Shown here one piece after another: positions 9,885 through 20,226 of a stretch of 64,000 nucleotides of DNA (position 1 is its first letter; every line of letters begins with the position of its first letter). The notes under the pieces were generated by a model. The model made no database searches and was not told where the DNA came from. It was given only the letters and a program-made list of their open reading frames with translations. This DNA comes from Williamsia herbipolensis (GTDB lineage: Bacteria; Actinomycetota; Actinomycetes; Mycobacteriales; Mycobacteriaceae), in the NCBI RefSeq assembly GCF_000964005.1, contig NZ_JXYP01000010.1:1-64000 (forward strand), in the 5' to 3' direction. Position numbers and translations under genes: made by a program.

Positions 9885-10244
9885 ATGCCGAAGACGTTGC
9901 CGACGATCGATATGACCGCGCCGATCTGTTGTGCGCCGGTGTCGGCGGCGGCACTCGATGATGATGCGGCACTAGAGATTGCGTTGCGGCTCAAAGCGTT
10001 GGCTGATCCGGTGCGGATCAAGTTGATGTCGCTGTTGTTGACCACCGAGGCCGGTGAAGTGTGCACGTGCGACCTCGCGGCGGCGTTGGGGTTGTCCGAG
10101 GCGACAACGAGCCACCACCTGGGGCAGTTGAAGAAGGCGGGCATGGTCCGACCGGAACGTCGCGGGATGAACGTCTACTACTCCGCGCACGCTGATGCGT
10201 TGCAGGCGTTGCGGGGTGTTCTCGACCCGAACTGCTGCACCTAG
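9885..10244 (+). CDS. arsR: ArsR-family arsenic-responsive repressor (1)
   Basis: Winged-helix repressor of 119 residues that should release DNA on binding As(III). It has the ALADPVRIKL motif, VCTCDLA on the recognition-adjacent helix (a CxC arsenic or metal site), the HTH segment SEATTSHHLGQLKKAG and extra Cys pairs at both ends (ICC near residue 15, NCC at the C terminus). The CxC is the classical ArsR As(III) site; the terminal CC pairs could supply further thiolates. Convergent with arsO, overlapping its 3' end by four bases. Confidence 0.88.
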   Translation: MPKTLPTIDMTAPICCAPVSAAALDDDAALEIALRLKALADPVRIKLMSLLLTTEAGEVCTCDLAAALGLSEATTSHHLGQLKKAGMVRPERRGMNVYYSAHADALQALRGVLDPNCCT

Positions 10245-11302
10245 CCTTCTCGTCGACGTCGGGGTGGCGCGAGCAGGGCGCGCGCGGTGCGTCCGACCCC
10301 GATGAGGGTGGCCGAGGCCGGTCCGGTCCAGTCGCCGTACCCGAGGAACATCGTCGCGGGGTCATCGACCAGATGGTTGTCGACGACCGGATAGTGACCG
10401 TCCTGGGTTCGGACCAGCCCGTGGAGGTGTCGCAGGGCGGGCCGGAACCCGGTGCACCAGATGATGGCATCGACCTGTTCCTCGACGCCGTCGACGACCA
10501 CACCGCTGGCGGTGAGGTGGGTGAACATCGGGTGGGCGGTGAGCTGGCCGCGGTCGCGGGCAGCGCGCACCGACGGCACGGCCACGATGTCACCGAGCCC
10601 AGCGACACCCCCGTCCGATGGCCGGCCGGCGGCGATGGCGGCGGCGTGGTCGGTGGCGACGGTGAACAGCACCCGGCCGTCGACGTCGTCGGGTAGGTAT
10701 CGGGGTGGGCGAGGTGTGCACCACAGGGTGTCGGCAACCCCGGTGAGGTCGGCGACGATCTGGGCGGCGGAGTTACCGCCACCGACAACCGCGACCCGTT
10801 GCCCGGCGAACGGCTCGGGAGAGCGGTAGTCGACGGTGTGGAGCTGGCGTCCGCGGAAGTCGGTGATGCCGGGGTAGAGCGGCCAGAACGGTTGCCGCCA
10901 TGAGCCGGTGGCGTTGATGACCCGCCGGGCATCCCAGTCACAGGCGTCGGTATGGACGTGGAAACCGTGATCTGTGCGCGTGACCTCGGTGACGGTCACA
11001 GGGCGCTGGATGGGGAGCTGGTAACGATGTTCGTATCGGGTCAGGTAGTCCACGACGTGCGTCGCCGGTGGAAACCCGTTGGGGTAGGGCGGCATCGGCC
11101 ATCCGGGTAGCGACGAGTACTCGGCGGGCGAGAACAGGGTCAGCGACTGCCAGTAGTGCTGCCACGAGCCGCCCGGGTTCGGGTTGTCGTCGAGGATGAC
11201 GAAATCGAGACCGGATCTTCGTAGGTAGTAGCCGGCGGCCAGGCCTGCTTGGCCGCCGCCGATGACCACGACATCGGCCGAGTGGGTGGCGTTGCTGCTC
11301 AC
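10241..11302 (-). CDS. arsO: ArsO-type flavin monooxygenase
   Basis: FAD/NADPH-dependent monooxygenase of 353 residues often found in ars operons; its reaction in arsenic metabolism is not firmly settled. The N-terminal dinucleotide-binding motif [13 protein letters not shown], the GGSWQHYW segment and a second GGGNSAAQI motif for NADPH are visible. It begins with GTG, overlapping the stop of the preceding arsC (GTGA), and is the last gene of the acr3 operon. Confidence 0.87.
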   Translation of the reverse strand: MSSNATHSADVVVIGGGQAGLAAGYYLRRSGLDFVILDDNPNPGGSWQHYWQSLTLFSPAEYSSLPGWPMPPYPNGFPPATHVVDYLTRYEHRYQLPIQRPVTVTEVTRTDHGFHVHTDACDWDARRVINATGSWRQPFWPLYPGITDFRGRQLHTVDYRSPEPFAGQRVAVVGGGNSAAQIVADLTGVADTLWCTPRPPRYLPDDVDGRVLFTVATDHAAAIAAGRPSDGGVAGLGDIVAVPSVRAARDRGQLTAHPMFTHLTASGVVVDGVEEQVDAIIWCTGFRPALRHLHGLVRTQDGHYPVVDNHLVDDPATMFLGYGDWTGPASATLIGVGRTARALLAPPRRRREG

Positions 11303-11709
11303 CCGGTGGTGAGGCGAGCGTGCAGGTCGCGGACCCGGGTGGCGATGTCGTCGCGGACCAGCCGCATCCGTTCCATCCCCTCGATCCCCCGGGTCGAGGG
11401 CTCATCGGTGTCCCAGTTCTCGTAGACCGGTCCAGCGACCTTCTCGACCTGTGCTTCGCGACCGAGGGTGATCACGTAATCCATTCGCGCCAAAAGTGCC
11501 GGGTCGATCGGTTTCGGCTGTTCTGCGGTGATGTCGACGCCGACCTCGAGGAGCGACTCCGCCGACTGTGCGTTGACTGCGGTGCCGGGTTTCGTTCCCG
11601 CGGAGTGCACCTCGACGGTGTCACCGGCCTCCTTGGTCATGAGGCCGGCGGCCATCTGAGATTTGCCGCCGTTCTTGACGCACACGAACAGCACACTTGG
11701 GGTACTCAT
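11299..11709 (-). CDS. arsC: Arsenate reductase, probable arsenate-mycothiol transferase type (1)
   Basis: Low-molecular-weight phosphatase-fold ArsC of 136 residues. The P-loop is CVKNGGKSQ near residue 11, and the Cys pair used by thioredoxin-coupled ArsC further on is absent. This resembles actinobacterial arsenate-mycothiol transferases, in which mycothiol and mycoredoxin finish the reduction. The start overlaps the stop of the upstream arsC (ATGA), so both paralogues are translated together. The alternative longer start lies inside the upstream gene and is rejected. Confidence 0.87.
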   Translation of the reverse strand: MSTPSVLFVCVKNGGKSQMAAGLMTKEAGDTVEVHSAGTKPGTAVNAQSAESLLEVGVDITAEQPKPIDPALLARMDYVITLGREAQVEKVAGPVYENWDTDEPSTRGIEGMERMRLVRDDIATRVRDLHARLTTG

Positions 11710-12125
11710 CGGGTGCCCGCCTGCGCCGGCAGGAGCTCGGCGATCAGGGCCTCGATGCGAGCTTTGATCTCGTCCCGGATCGGGCGGACGGTCTCGACGC
11801 CCTTTCCGGCGGGGTCGGGTAAATCCCAGTCGCGGTAGCTGACGCCCGGGAAAACTGGGCACGCATCCCCACACCCCATGGTGATCACGACGTCGGAGGT
11901 TTCCACCGCGTCAGGGGTCAGGATCTTCGGGGCTTGGATCGAGATGTCGATCCCGATCTCGGCCATCGCCTCCACCGCCGCGGAGTTGACGGTGGCGGCG
12001 GGTGCGCTGCCAGCGGAGCGGACCTCAATCGAATCCCCGGCGAGGGTGGTGAGGAACCCGGCAGCCATCTGCGATCGGCCGGCGTTGTGGACGCACACAA
12101 ACAAGACACTGGGTGTGTCAGACAT
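11706..12125 (-). CDS. arsC: Arsenate reductase, low-molecular-weight phosphatase fold (2)
   Basis: Second ArsC, 139 residues, with the P-loop CVHNAGRSQ and a downstream CGDACP motif that supplies the two extra Cys expected of a thioredoxin-coupled enzyme. This sets it apart from its neighbour, which has the P-loop Cys only. Two reductases with different thiol chemistry in one operon suggest two electron sources, by inference. It lies 58 bases after the broken arsN. Confidence 0.88.
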   Translation of the reverse strand: MSDTPSVLFVCVHNAGRSQMAAGFLTTLAGDSIEVRSAGSAPAATVNSAAVEAMAEIGIDISIQAPKILTPDAVETSDVVITMGCGDACPVFPGVSYRDWDLPDPAGKGVETVRPIRDEIKARIEALIAELLPAQAGTR

Positions 12126-12183
12126 CTGGGGGAACCCTTCTAAAGGTGGAGTCGTGGGAATGGGAGGGGTGGCGAATCCTGTG

Positions 12184-12685
12184 TCAGGTGCCGACTGTCG
12201 TGCTGCGGCGTTCGATCATGTGCACATCACGCCATCGGCCGTCGCGTTGCCCGATGCGTTCACGAACGCCGACGGTGCGGAACCCTGCTCGACGATGCAC
12301 CGCCAGGCTGGCGGTGTTTTCCCGGGAAGATGCCGGACTGGATCGTCCACACCCCTGCCTGCTCAGCAGAGGCGATGAGAGCGGCGAGAAGCAGACCGCC
12401 GACACCGGCACTTCGGGCTGCCGTGTCGACGTACACACTGTGCTCCATCACCCCGGCGTAGACACACCGCGACGAGACCGGCACTGCAGCAACCCACCCG
12501 ACGACGTCGCCGACGGCGTTCACCGCCACGAATCGGTGGTGGTCCAGGTGCACGCGGTCGAAGGTCTCCCAGTCCGGTGCGACCGTTTCGAAGGTGGCAT
12601 CCCCGGTATCGATTCCGGCCTGATAGATCCGCAGAACAGCGCTGGCGTGCTCGACGGTCATCGGGATCACGTGCGTCTCGGCCAT
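12184..12685 (-). pseudogene. arsN: ArsN-like GNAT acetyltransferase, frameshifted
   Basis: N-acetyltransferase of the phosphinothricin/ArsN type, where the family acetylates amino-organoarsenicals or phosphinothricin. It starts at the ATG at 12685, two bases after acr3 ends, and reads normally to VWTIQSGIFP. There CCCGGG (12321-12326) carries one G more than the frame needs; beyond it the homologous reading continues in another frame as ENTASLAVHRRAGFRTVGV and ends at 12184. With that base removed the protein would be full length. It is either a real one-base insertion or a sequencing error. Confidence 0.82.
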
Positions 12686-12687
12686 CG

Positions 12688-13788
12688 CTACCCCTCGATA
12701 CTCGAGTCCGCCGCGGGCGTACGGACAGTGAACCGCTTCCGCAACGCCAGCGACACGTAGACCAGCCCGACGAGCACCGGGACCTCGATCAACGGCCCGA
12801 CGACACCGGCCAACGCCTGCCCGGATGTGGCGCCGTAGGTGGCGATCGCGACGGCGATGGCGAGTTCGAAGTTGTTGCCCGCGGCGGTGAACGCCAAGGT
12901 GGTAGTGCGTTCGTAGCCCAGACCCATCGCCGCGCCGAAGGCGTATCCGCCGCCCCACATGACCGCGAAGTACACCAGCAGCGGGAGCGCTATCCGGACG
13001 ACGTCGAGGGGACGCGAGGTGATCTGATCGCCCTGCAGCGCGAAGAGGATGACGATGGTGAACAGCAGGCCGTAGAGCGCCCACGGGCCGATGCACGGAA
13101 TGAACTTCGATTCGTACCAGTCGCGGCCCTTGGTCCTCTCGCCGAGAAAACGCGAGAGGAAGCCCGCCACCAGGGGGATGCCGAGGAAGATCAGGACCGA
13201 TTTCGCGATCTGCCACGGCGAGGTGGAGATGTTCGTCTGCTCGAGGTCCAGCCAGCCGGGCAGCACCGATAGGTAGAACCAGCCGAGGACGGCAAACATC
13301 ACGACCTGGAACACCGAGTTGATGGCGACAAGGACCGCGGCGGCTTCCCGGTCGCCGCAGGCGAGGTCGTTCCAGATGATGACCATCGCGATGCATCGAG
13401 CAAGCCCGACAATGATCAGGCCGGTGCGGTACTCGGGCAGATCGGGCAGAAACAGCCAGGCCAGGGCAAACATCAACGCAGGACCGAGTATCCAGTTCAG
13501 GGCCAGCGAACCGAGCAGCAGCTTCTTGTCGCCGGTCACCGTGTCGAGGCGGTCGTAACGGACCTTCGCCAACACCGGATACATCATGATCAGCAGGCCA
13601 ATTGCGATCGGCAGTGAGACACCATCGACCGAGATTTTGGACAACGCGTCATTGAGTCCTGGGACACCACGGCCCAGGAGCAGGCCGGCGACCATCGCGA
13701 CACCGATCCACACCGGCAAAAACCGGTCGAGGGTCGACAGCTTGCCCACTACTGCGGGGGCATCCGACCTATCTGTTGTGGTGCTCAC
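12688..13788 (-). CDS. acr3: Arsenite efflux permease of the Acr3 family
   Basis: A ten-helix membrane carrier of 366 residues that extrudes As(III) with the proton gradient. Conserved Acr3 segments are visible, including LGLARCIAMVIIWNDLACGD-type sequence with the essential Cys near the fourth or fifth helix, and NSVFQVVMF. It starts with GTG overlapping the stop of arsR (GTGA) and leads into arsN, two arsC and arsO, forming a six-gene operon headed by its own repressor. Confidence 0.93.
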   Translation of the reverse strand: MSTTTDRSDAPAVVGKLSTLDRFLPVWIGVAMVAGLLLGRGVPGLNDALSKISVDGVSLPIAIGLLIMMYPVLAKVRYDRLDTVTGDKKLLLGSLALNWILGPALMFALAWLFLPDLPEYRTGLIIVGLARCIAMVIIWNDLACGDREAAAVLVAINSVFQVVMFAVLGWFYLSVLPGWLDLEQTNISTSPWQIAKSVLIFLGIPLVAGFLSRFLGERTKGRDWYESKFIPCIGPWALYGLLFTIVILFALQGDQITSRPLDVVRIALPLLVYFAVMWGGGYAFGAAMGLGYERTTTLAFTAAGNNFELAIAVAIATYGATSGQALAGVVGPLIEVPVLVGLVYVSLALRKRFTVRTPAADSSIEG

Positions 13789-14174
13789 GCGTGCACCGCC
13801 AGTCCGGCATCAGCCGCGGACGGATCCGCGCTACTCAACACCGCCGACAACTGCTGCAACGCAGCAGGAATCACCCAGTAGTACACCCAGGTACCCCGGC
13901 GTTCGCAGTCCAGCAGACCAGCACCGCGCAGCACCTTGAGGTGATGCGAGATAGTCGGCTGCGACAGGGCAAACGTGTCAGAGATGTCGCAGACACACGC
14001 CTCACCGTTCTCGTGGCTGGCCACCAAGCTCAACAGCCGCAGCCGGACCGGGTCCCCGATCGCCTTGAACATGCGGGCCAGATCGCCCGCCCAATCAGCG
14101 GTCAACGGTTCCCGGATCAGCGGCGAGCAACACGCCCCCGGGGAGTCAACAAGCGGCACGTTCTGATTCGACAT
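13785..14174 (-). CDS. arsR: ArsR-family arsenic-responsive repressor (2)
   Basis: Repressor of 129 residues at the head of the acr3 operon. It has IGDPVRLRLL, the CxC site in ACVCDI, the HTH segment LSQPTISHHLKVLR and a YYW wing. An extra CC lies near residue 15. The CGTC-N6-GACG palindrome at 14176-14189 lies two bases upstream of the start, so autoregulation is very likely. Only moderately similar to the ArsR at 9885. Confidence 0.9.
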   Translation of the reverse strand: MSNQNVPLVDSPGACCSPLIREPLTADWAGDLARMFKAIGDPVRLRLLSLVASHENGEACVCDISDTFALSQPTISHHLKVLRGAGLLDCERRGTWVYYWVIPAALQQLSAVLSSADPSAADAGLAVHA

Positions 14175-14175
14175 A

Positions 14176-14189
14176 CGTCTATATTGACG
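14176..14189. promoter_or_regulatory. Candidate ArsR operator upstream of arsR2-acr3
   Basis: CGTCTATATTGACG, a short palindrome with an AT-rich centre, lies two bases upstream of the arsR start codon. It is assigned by position and symmetry only. Confidence 0.45.
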
Positions 14190-14253
14190 ATGCTCTAATC
14201 ACCCGTCAAGTGAACATGGTCTGAACGTCCCACCACAGGCGAGGCGCAGGACG

Positions 14254-15294
14254 TTAGGCCGCCGACAGTGTTTCTTGCTTGGTGTCGGATTGCATGGTCT
14301 TCCAAATCTGTTTCGTGATTTGGCGTTTGAGACATCGCTGCGCCTCGCGGCGTGTTTTTCCCTCGTTGATCTTGCGTCGGTAGTACTGGTAGCCGGGTGC
14401 TGAGGGGTGTCGTGATTGGCTCACGGCGATTATGTGGATGACGGCGTTGAGTTTGCGGTCGCCGCTGCGGGACAAGCGGTGGCGGTTGTGGTCGCCAGAA
14501 GACACATCAATCGGTGCGGTGCCGACGTAGGAGGCGAATGCGGCCTCGCTGGCGAACCGGGCGGGGTTGCCGATACGGGCGACGAGCCGGGCGGCGCAGA
14601 TCGGTCCGACTCCGTGGATGGCGGTGAGGGTGGATCCGCTGGCCTCGAGGGCTGTGGTGATGCGGTCGGTGAGTTCGTCGATCTGGAAGCGCAGCCGCAG
14701 GAGATCGCCGACGATCTCCAAGGCGATGGTCCTACGCATTACATCTGCCGGGGTGACGGGCTCGTGAGCGATGACGATGCGGCGAATCTTTTCGACACTC
14801 TGGTTGGTTGCGACGCCACCGGGAAGGAGTTCTCGCAGGACGGCGTGGAGTTGGTTGACAACCCGTGAGTGCTGGTTCGCAACATCGGTGCGTCGTTCAT
14901 CGAGCAGCCGAATGATCGCCCGATCACCATCGGCCTCGACCGGCCGATAGTCGGCTTGGGTGAACGCGACGCACGCCGCTGCGGCGGCATCGATACGGTC
15001 GGTTTTGCGGCGCCCACCGCGGGAGAGTTCACGGACGCGGGCGGTCGCGGTCGAGGGCACGTCGACGACGGTTTCGCCGGCCTGGATGAGCCATTGAGCA
15101 AAGTGGTGGCCGAGGCCTTTGGCGTTCTCGATGGCCCAGACACGGTCGGGCCATGCGGCCGACCAATCGAGGAGCTGCTGGTAGCCCTCTAAGCTTGACG
15201 GGACCCGGCGGGATCCGAGATCGGTGTTGGTGGAGGGTTCGACGCTGGTGGCGGTGTGGCTGAGCTTGTGAGGATCGATCCCGATCACATGCAC
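14254..15294 (-). CDS. IS110-family transposase
   Basis: DEDD-type transposase of 346 residues. The N-terminal VIGIDPHK motif holds the first catalytic Asp and ENAKGLGHHF supplies the next acidic residue; RKTDRIDAAA follows. The C-terminal Transposase_20 domain contains IHGVGPICAARLVARIG and a Ser-rich stretch SSGDHNRHRLSRSG. GTG at 15294 is chosen because AGGAG lies six bases before it and the family normally starts just before this IGIDPHK motif. IS110 elements lack clear terminal inverted repeats, so I cannot give exact ends. It lies directly downstream of the arsR2 promoter. Confidence 0.92.
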   Translation of the reverse strand: MHVIGIDPHKLSHTATSVEPSTNTDLGSRRVPSSLEGYQQLLDWSAAWPDRVWAIENAKGLGHHFAQWLIQAGETVVDVPSTATARVRELSRGGRRKTDRIDAAAAACVAFTQADYRPVEADGDRAIIRLLDERRTDVANQHSRVVNQLHAVLRELLPGGVATNQSVEKIRRIVIAHEPVTPADVMRRTIALEIVGDLLRLRFQIDELTDRITTALEASGSTLTAIHGVGPICAARLVARIGNPARFASEAAFASYVGTAPIDVSSGDHNRHRLSRSGDRKLNAVIHIIAVSQSRHPSAPGYQYYRRKINEGKTRREAQRCLKRQITKQIWKTMQSDTKQETLSAA

Positions 15295-16124
15295 TCGGGG
15301 CTCCTTGTCGGTGTGTGCGGACAGAGTGGGTATCTGTGATCGGCATTCCGACTTTCGGGCCCAGCGAGTGGGCGTCATTCCTGTGTTGAGCCAGATCGCA
15401 GACGGAGATCACGGAGGGGGCAAAACCCTCCGAGAGCCAGGTCCCGGCGCCAGGACCGGCAGGAAGCTAACGAGCCGCCCTCCGTGACTCCTCGTCAGGC
15501 TAGAACCCGGTTCGTTCGAACACCCGACGTACTTCCCATACAAGTCGGAAGCCGCAACGCCCGGGACCCCCATACCCCTGTCGCGGAAGATTAGGGCCGG
15601 TGCACGGTGGACTCTGTCCACACCTTTCAGGCACGAATTGTGCGGAGCGCGGTAGGGGAGTGGCGCGAAACAGCCCCACGGTGGTGCCCCCGTGGCCACG
15701 ACCTCACTACGCCGAGATCGATGCTGGTGGGCTGGGTTCCTGTGTGCTCGTCAAGCCGTCCTGGTGTTCGAATGTGTGGTGACGGTGGGGGAGGGCGCCC
15801 TTGCTCTCGCCAACAATCTGAGGGCGATGAACAGGCAGGACGGCGGGTCAGATCTGAACGGCGAACCGACGACGCATGGCCTCGATGAGCCTGCGTCATC
15901 GTGGAGCTCAATCGTCATATGAACTGTCCGCAAACGGGCTGGCGTCGGCTGTGTGTGACGTTCAGCCGCTCGATCATCACGAGCCGGGCCGGTCATCGCG
16001 CCGTTGCTCGAGCGACCAGATTGCTTCGCCACGCCTGTCCTCTCTGCACCCGTCTTCGTGAGAGGTGGAAGCCTGGACACACACGGTGAACACGACGGTG
16101 GCCGAGCTCCTGGGGCAGACCTCG
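15295..16124. other. IS110 flank and gene-free stretch
   Basis: The first 200 bases are probably the non-coding end of the IS110 element, including short inverted GC repeats near 15418-15470. From 15500 to 16124 I see no frame with recognisable homology or a good ribosome binding site; the longer frames there read like Arg/Pro/Ser-rich shadows. Confidence 0.5.
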
Positions 16125-16878
<754 letters not shown>

Positions 16879-16919
16879 CGGGTCTCCTTTGTTGGTGGTG
16901 CTGAGAGGTGTGTGGTGTT

Positions 16920-19082
16920 TCAGTTGTGGGAGAAACTGATCGCCGGAAGCGCTCGCCGCAGCCAGGTGGGCGACCACCATCCGGCGTGTCCGGTGATTCG
17001 CAGCAGCACCGGCAGCAGGATCAGTCGGATGAGCACTGCGTCGAGCAGGACTGCGACTCCCAGGATGATCCCCATTTCCTTCGGGGGGAGTGGATCGGCG
17101 AGTGCGAAGCTGAAGAACACCGCGACCATCACCGCCGCAGCGGCGAAGATGACCCGTCCGGAATGGGCCATCCCGTCGATCTGCGCGGTGTAGGGGTCGC
17201 CGGTCTTCTCGTAGTGCTCCTTCGCGGTCGCCAGCAAGAACACGGTGTAGTCCATCGCGATCGCGAAGATCATAGCGAAGAAGAACACCGGCCCCCACCC
17301 GTCGAGGAATCCCTGCGGGGTGAAGCCGAGCAGCGATGCGCCGTGACCGTCTTGGAAGATCAGCTTCGCCACTCCGAACGCGGCCCCGGTGGAGAGCAGG
17401 CTGACGATCGTGCCCAGCAGGGCGATGAGCGGCGCCTGCAACGCGACGAGCAGCAGCAGGAATCCCATGACCAGGATGATGCCGACGATGATCGGCAGGT
17501 AGTCGTTCAGTGCGGCCTGTAGGTCGAGGTTCTCCGCCGGCGCACCGCCGACCAGGGCGTCGGCGGGAACCCGATCACGCAGGGTGTCGAGGATTGACCC
17601 CATCTGCGGATCAGACGGGTCGACCGACGGAATTGCCTGTAGCAGTGCGTAGTCGGATCCGTCACGGGCCGGCTGCGGTGGGGTCACCATCGCGATGCCT
17701 GGACTCGATGCAGCGGCGGATGCGGTCGCGGCAGCGTCGGCCTGAGGAACGACGACCTGCAGCGCTCCGGGAGCGCCGGGACCGAACTGCTCCTGGACGA
17801 GGGCGTAGCCCTGCCGAACAGCCGAGTCCTGCGGCACCACCGAGATCGATGGCATCGCGACCTTGAGTCCGAACACCGGTAGCGCGAGCAGCACCAGGAG
17901 GCCGAGTGACACGACGGCGAACGGCCATGGGTGCTTGTGTAGCAGCGTGCCCCACCGGTGGAACACCGGTGAGCGATGTTCCTGCCGTTTCGCGTAGGGC
18001 AGTGCGACGGCGTTGACCTTGGGGCCGAGCGCACCGAGGACGGTGGGCAACAGTGTGAGAGTCGCCGCCAGGACGAAGACGACGGCCAGCATGATCCCGA
18101 CCGCCATGGTGCGCACCGCCGGAGCCGGGACCAACAGGACTGCCGACAGGCTCACCAGAACCGTCAGTCCGGACAGGAACACAGCCTTTCCCGCGGTGTC
18201 CATCGTCTCGATGACCGCACGACGCCGGTCGCCGCGCTTGCTCAACGCATCTCGGAATCGGGAGACGATGAACAGGGCGTAGTCGATACCGAGTGCGAGG
18301 GCGAACATCATGGCGAAGTTCATGGCCCACACCGAGATCGGGGTGATGTGGTTGAGCAGGACCAGGCCGCCTGCCGATGCCACCAGACCGGCGACGGTCA
18401 GCAGCAGTGGTAGGCCGGCGGCGACCAGTGATCCGAAAGCGAGGACCATGATCGCGAGGGTGACCGGCCAGGAGAACAGTTCGGCTTTGATCATCGCGTC
18501 GTGGTTGGCCTTGTTGAAGTCGGCCCACAACGCTGACGCTCCGGTGGGATAGACCTCGATGCCGTCGCGCGACAGGGCCGTCAACTCTGCTGTGTGGTCG
18601 TCGACTGCGGCGACCATCTTGTCGGTCGATGCGTTGGCGCCGGCGATGAGGATCCCGGTGTGTGCGTCGCGGCTGATCGTCATACCGGGCTGCGGTGCGA
18701 CGATCTCACCGAATCGCGGGTCGGCGGACAGATCGCGGCCGATCTGGTCGAACACCGCCCGCATCGACGGGTCGGTGACGGTCGCCGTGTCGGAGTGGAC
18801 GACGACCTGCACCGCCGAGGAGGCGTTGCCGCCGAAGTGTTGCTGGGCGAGGTCGCGGACCTGGACTGATTCCGACCCGTTGGCCTGCCATCCCGCGCCG
18901 GCCAGCGAGGAGAACACCGAGGGCGCGAACGCTCCGAGGACGATGATCGCGGCGAGCCACGTCCCGAACAGGATCCGACGGTGGTCGGTGCCCCATCCGC
19001 CGATGCGGCCCAGCAGGCCCGGAGGGGAGTCCCGTTCGGACGTCGAGTCGGACGCGTCGCGGGTGGTGTCGGTACTGGTCAT
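16920..19082 (-). CDS. MMPL/RND-family membrane transporter
   Basis: A 720-residue transporter of the MmpL type. Two repeats are visible, each with one transmembrane helix, a large extracytoplasmic loop and about five helices. Conserved GxxxDY segments appear in both halves (ALGIDYALFIVSRFRD near 300 and AIAMDYTVFLLATAKE near 640), the proton-relay positions. The substrate is unknown. The start overlaps the stop of the 55-residue gene upstream by ATGA. In context it may export a lipid or a reactive sulfur/thiol adduct, but that is inference. Confidence 0.88.
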   Translation of the reverse strand: MTSTDTTRDASDSTSERDSPPGLLGRIGGWGTDHRRILFGTWLAAIIVLGAFAPSVFSSLAGAGWQANGSESVQVRDLAQQHFGGNASSAVQVVVHSDTATVTDPSMRAVFDQIGRDLSADPRFGEIVAPQPGMTISRDAHTGILIAGANASTDKMVAAVDDHTAELTALSRDGIEVYPTGASALWADFNKANHDAMIKAELFSWPVTLAIMVLAFGSLVAAGLPLLLTVAGLVASAGGLVLLNHITPISVWAMNFAMMFALALGIDYALFIVSRFRDALSKRGDRRRAVIETMDTAGKAVFLSGLTVLVSLSAVLLVPAPAVRTMAVGIMLAVVFVLAATLTLLPTVLGALGPKVNAVALPYAKRQEHRSPVFHRWGTLLHKHPWPFAVVSLGLLVLLALPVFGLKVAMPSISVVPQDSAVRQGYALVQEQFGPGAPGALQVVVPQADAAATASAAASSPGIAMVTPPQPARDGSDYALLQAIPSVDPSDPQMGSILDTLRDRVPADALVGGAPAENLDLQAALNDYLPIIVGIILVMGFLLLLVALQAPLIALLGTIVSLLSTGAAFGVAKLIFQDGHGASLLGFTPQGFLDGWGPVFFFAMIFAIAMDYTVFLLATAKEHYEKTGDPYTAQIDGMAHSGRVIFAAAAVMVAVFFSFALADPLPPKEMGIILGVAVLLDAVLIRLILLPVLLRITGHAGWWSPTWLRRALPAISFSHN

Positions 19083-19246
19083 CGGTTGCGTCCTGTCAGG
19101 CGAGAGAAGATCGAGCGGGCGGGATGGTCGGCGTGCCCGGGGCACCAGTTCGTCTCCGGCACTCGACGTTTGACGTCGGCGACGTGGCGGCCGCACCCGG
19201 CCCAGGTGGTCTTGCCGCAGATGCGGCAGGTCGCTGCGTGACACAT
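19079..19246 (-). CDS. 55-residue Cys/His-rich protein
   Basis: A short gene between the nitroreductase-like gene and the MMPL gene. It reads MCHAATCRICGKTTWAGCG at the N terminus, then RHVADVK and a NWCPGH motif, giving five Cys and three His placed like a compact zinc-binding protein. It starts five bases after the stop of the preceding gene and its TGA overlaps the MMPL ATG, so it is tightly embedded in the operon. I recall similar unnamed small proteins in actinobacteria; function unknown. Confidence 0.72.
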   Translation of the reverse strand: MCHAATCRICGKTTWAGCGRHVADVKRRVPETNWCPGHADHPARSIFSRLTGRNR

Positions 19247-19251
19247 CCGGC

Positions 19252-19863
19252 TCAGCCTTTCGTCAGGGTCGGAGGCCCCGACCGGGGCCGCTGCATCTGC
19301 GCGAACGACGACGAGTGGGCGAGGACGACCACCGCATCAAACAACTCGAATGCCTCATCGCCGGTGGGGATCTCGGTGATCACCGGACCGAAAAGCGCCC
19401 GGCCATCGACCGCGACGATCGGCGTCCCCGACGACTCGCCGTAGATGCGCACAGCATGGGCGTGGGCAGCCTCGACGCGCTCGTCGAGCGTCGGGTCGTC
19501 AATGGCAGCAGCCTGGCCGGGGTCGAGACCACATTCGGTGAGCGCATCCCGTGCGACATCGGCAGTGATGTCCACGTGCTCGAGGTGGACGCGACGACCC
19601 AACGCGGCATACAGCTCGGCGAAGTGCGATGGGTCGACCGAGGCCAGCAGGCGCCCACCGGCACGCGAGGTGTCCATGTGATGCGCCATCGACGGGTCCA
19701 TCTCACCGCCGGCGATCGCCTCGGCATTCAGCGTCACCAGGCTCATCTGGCGAAGAGTCACCGTCACGTCCACGCGCTGGTCAGCAATGTCGGTGAGCCA
19801 CCGCGACGTCGCCCAGGCGAACGGGCATGCCGGGTCCACGTAGCAATCGATGCGTGTTTCCAT
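19252..19863 (-). CDS. DsbA-fold mycothiol-dependent nitroreductase-like protein
   Basis: A 203-residue thioredoxin-fold protein resembling mycobacterial Rv2466c, a mycothiol-dependent nitroreductase. The N-terminal site reads DPACPFAWATSRW, where the family usually has CPWC: the second Cys is Ala here, so only a monothiol mechanism would be possible. The FFGPV-like segment ALFGPVITEIPTG near the C terminus also matches. The ATG at 19863 is chosen because the operator at 19872-19889 lies immediately upstream. First gene of the five-gene operon down to 16125. Confidence 0.82.
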   Translation of the reverse strand: METRIDCYVDPACPFAWATSRWLTDIADQRVDVTVTLRQMSLVTLNAEAIAGGEMDPSMAHHMDTSRAGGRLLASVDPSHFAELYAALGRRVHLEHVDITADVARDALTECGLDPGQAAAIDDPTLDERVEAAHAHAVRIYGESSGTPIVAVDGRALFGPVITEIPTGDEAFELFDAVVVLAHSSSFAQMQRPRSGPPTLTKG

Positions 19864-19871
19864 AGCTCGTT

Positions 19872-19889
19872 TATACCCCTGGGGGTATC
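19872..19889. promoter_or_regulatory. CsoR/CstR-type operator heading the nitroreductase-MMPL-cstR operon
   Basis: TATACCCCTGGGGGTATC is a near-perfect G-tract palindrome nine bases upstream of the first gene. The CstR-like repressor encoded at the end of the operon is the likely ligand; CsoR from 2101 is the alternative. Confidence 0.7.
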
Positions 19890-20226
19890 GTCTAGTCAAG
19901 GGTCCGATCCTTGGTCACGACGCTCGTCAGTCGAGGTGCGTTCCGCGGGGCAGAAGTTTTCGACAGTGATGACGGGCATGCTGTGTCGGATCGAAAGATT
20001 GTGTTGCCCCATGTTTTACGCGCGGGGACCTGCAACGAGTAGGGTCGCGCGATCGTCCGCCGCCACCCGTGATGGGCGGTTACATCTCGCGCGTTCGACT
20101 GATCGACGCCAGGGTAGGGGCCAAGGATGGCGGCCCAGATGGGCAGACGTACCGCGCCCTCAGCCTCATCGCTTCTATGCGAGCACGACGCCTCAGATCT
20201 AGACGTCAGTGGTGACCGAGCGTTGT
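19890..20226. other. Gap without a supported gene
   Basis: The stretch lies between the operon promoter at 19.88 kb and the 3' end of the CDF gene. Frames here run into neighbouring shadows. One minus-strand frame has some even codon use (RLPIWAAILGPYPG) but no recognisable family or start. Confidence 0.4.
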
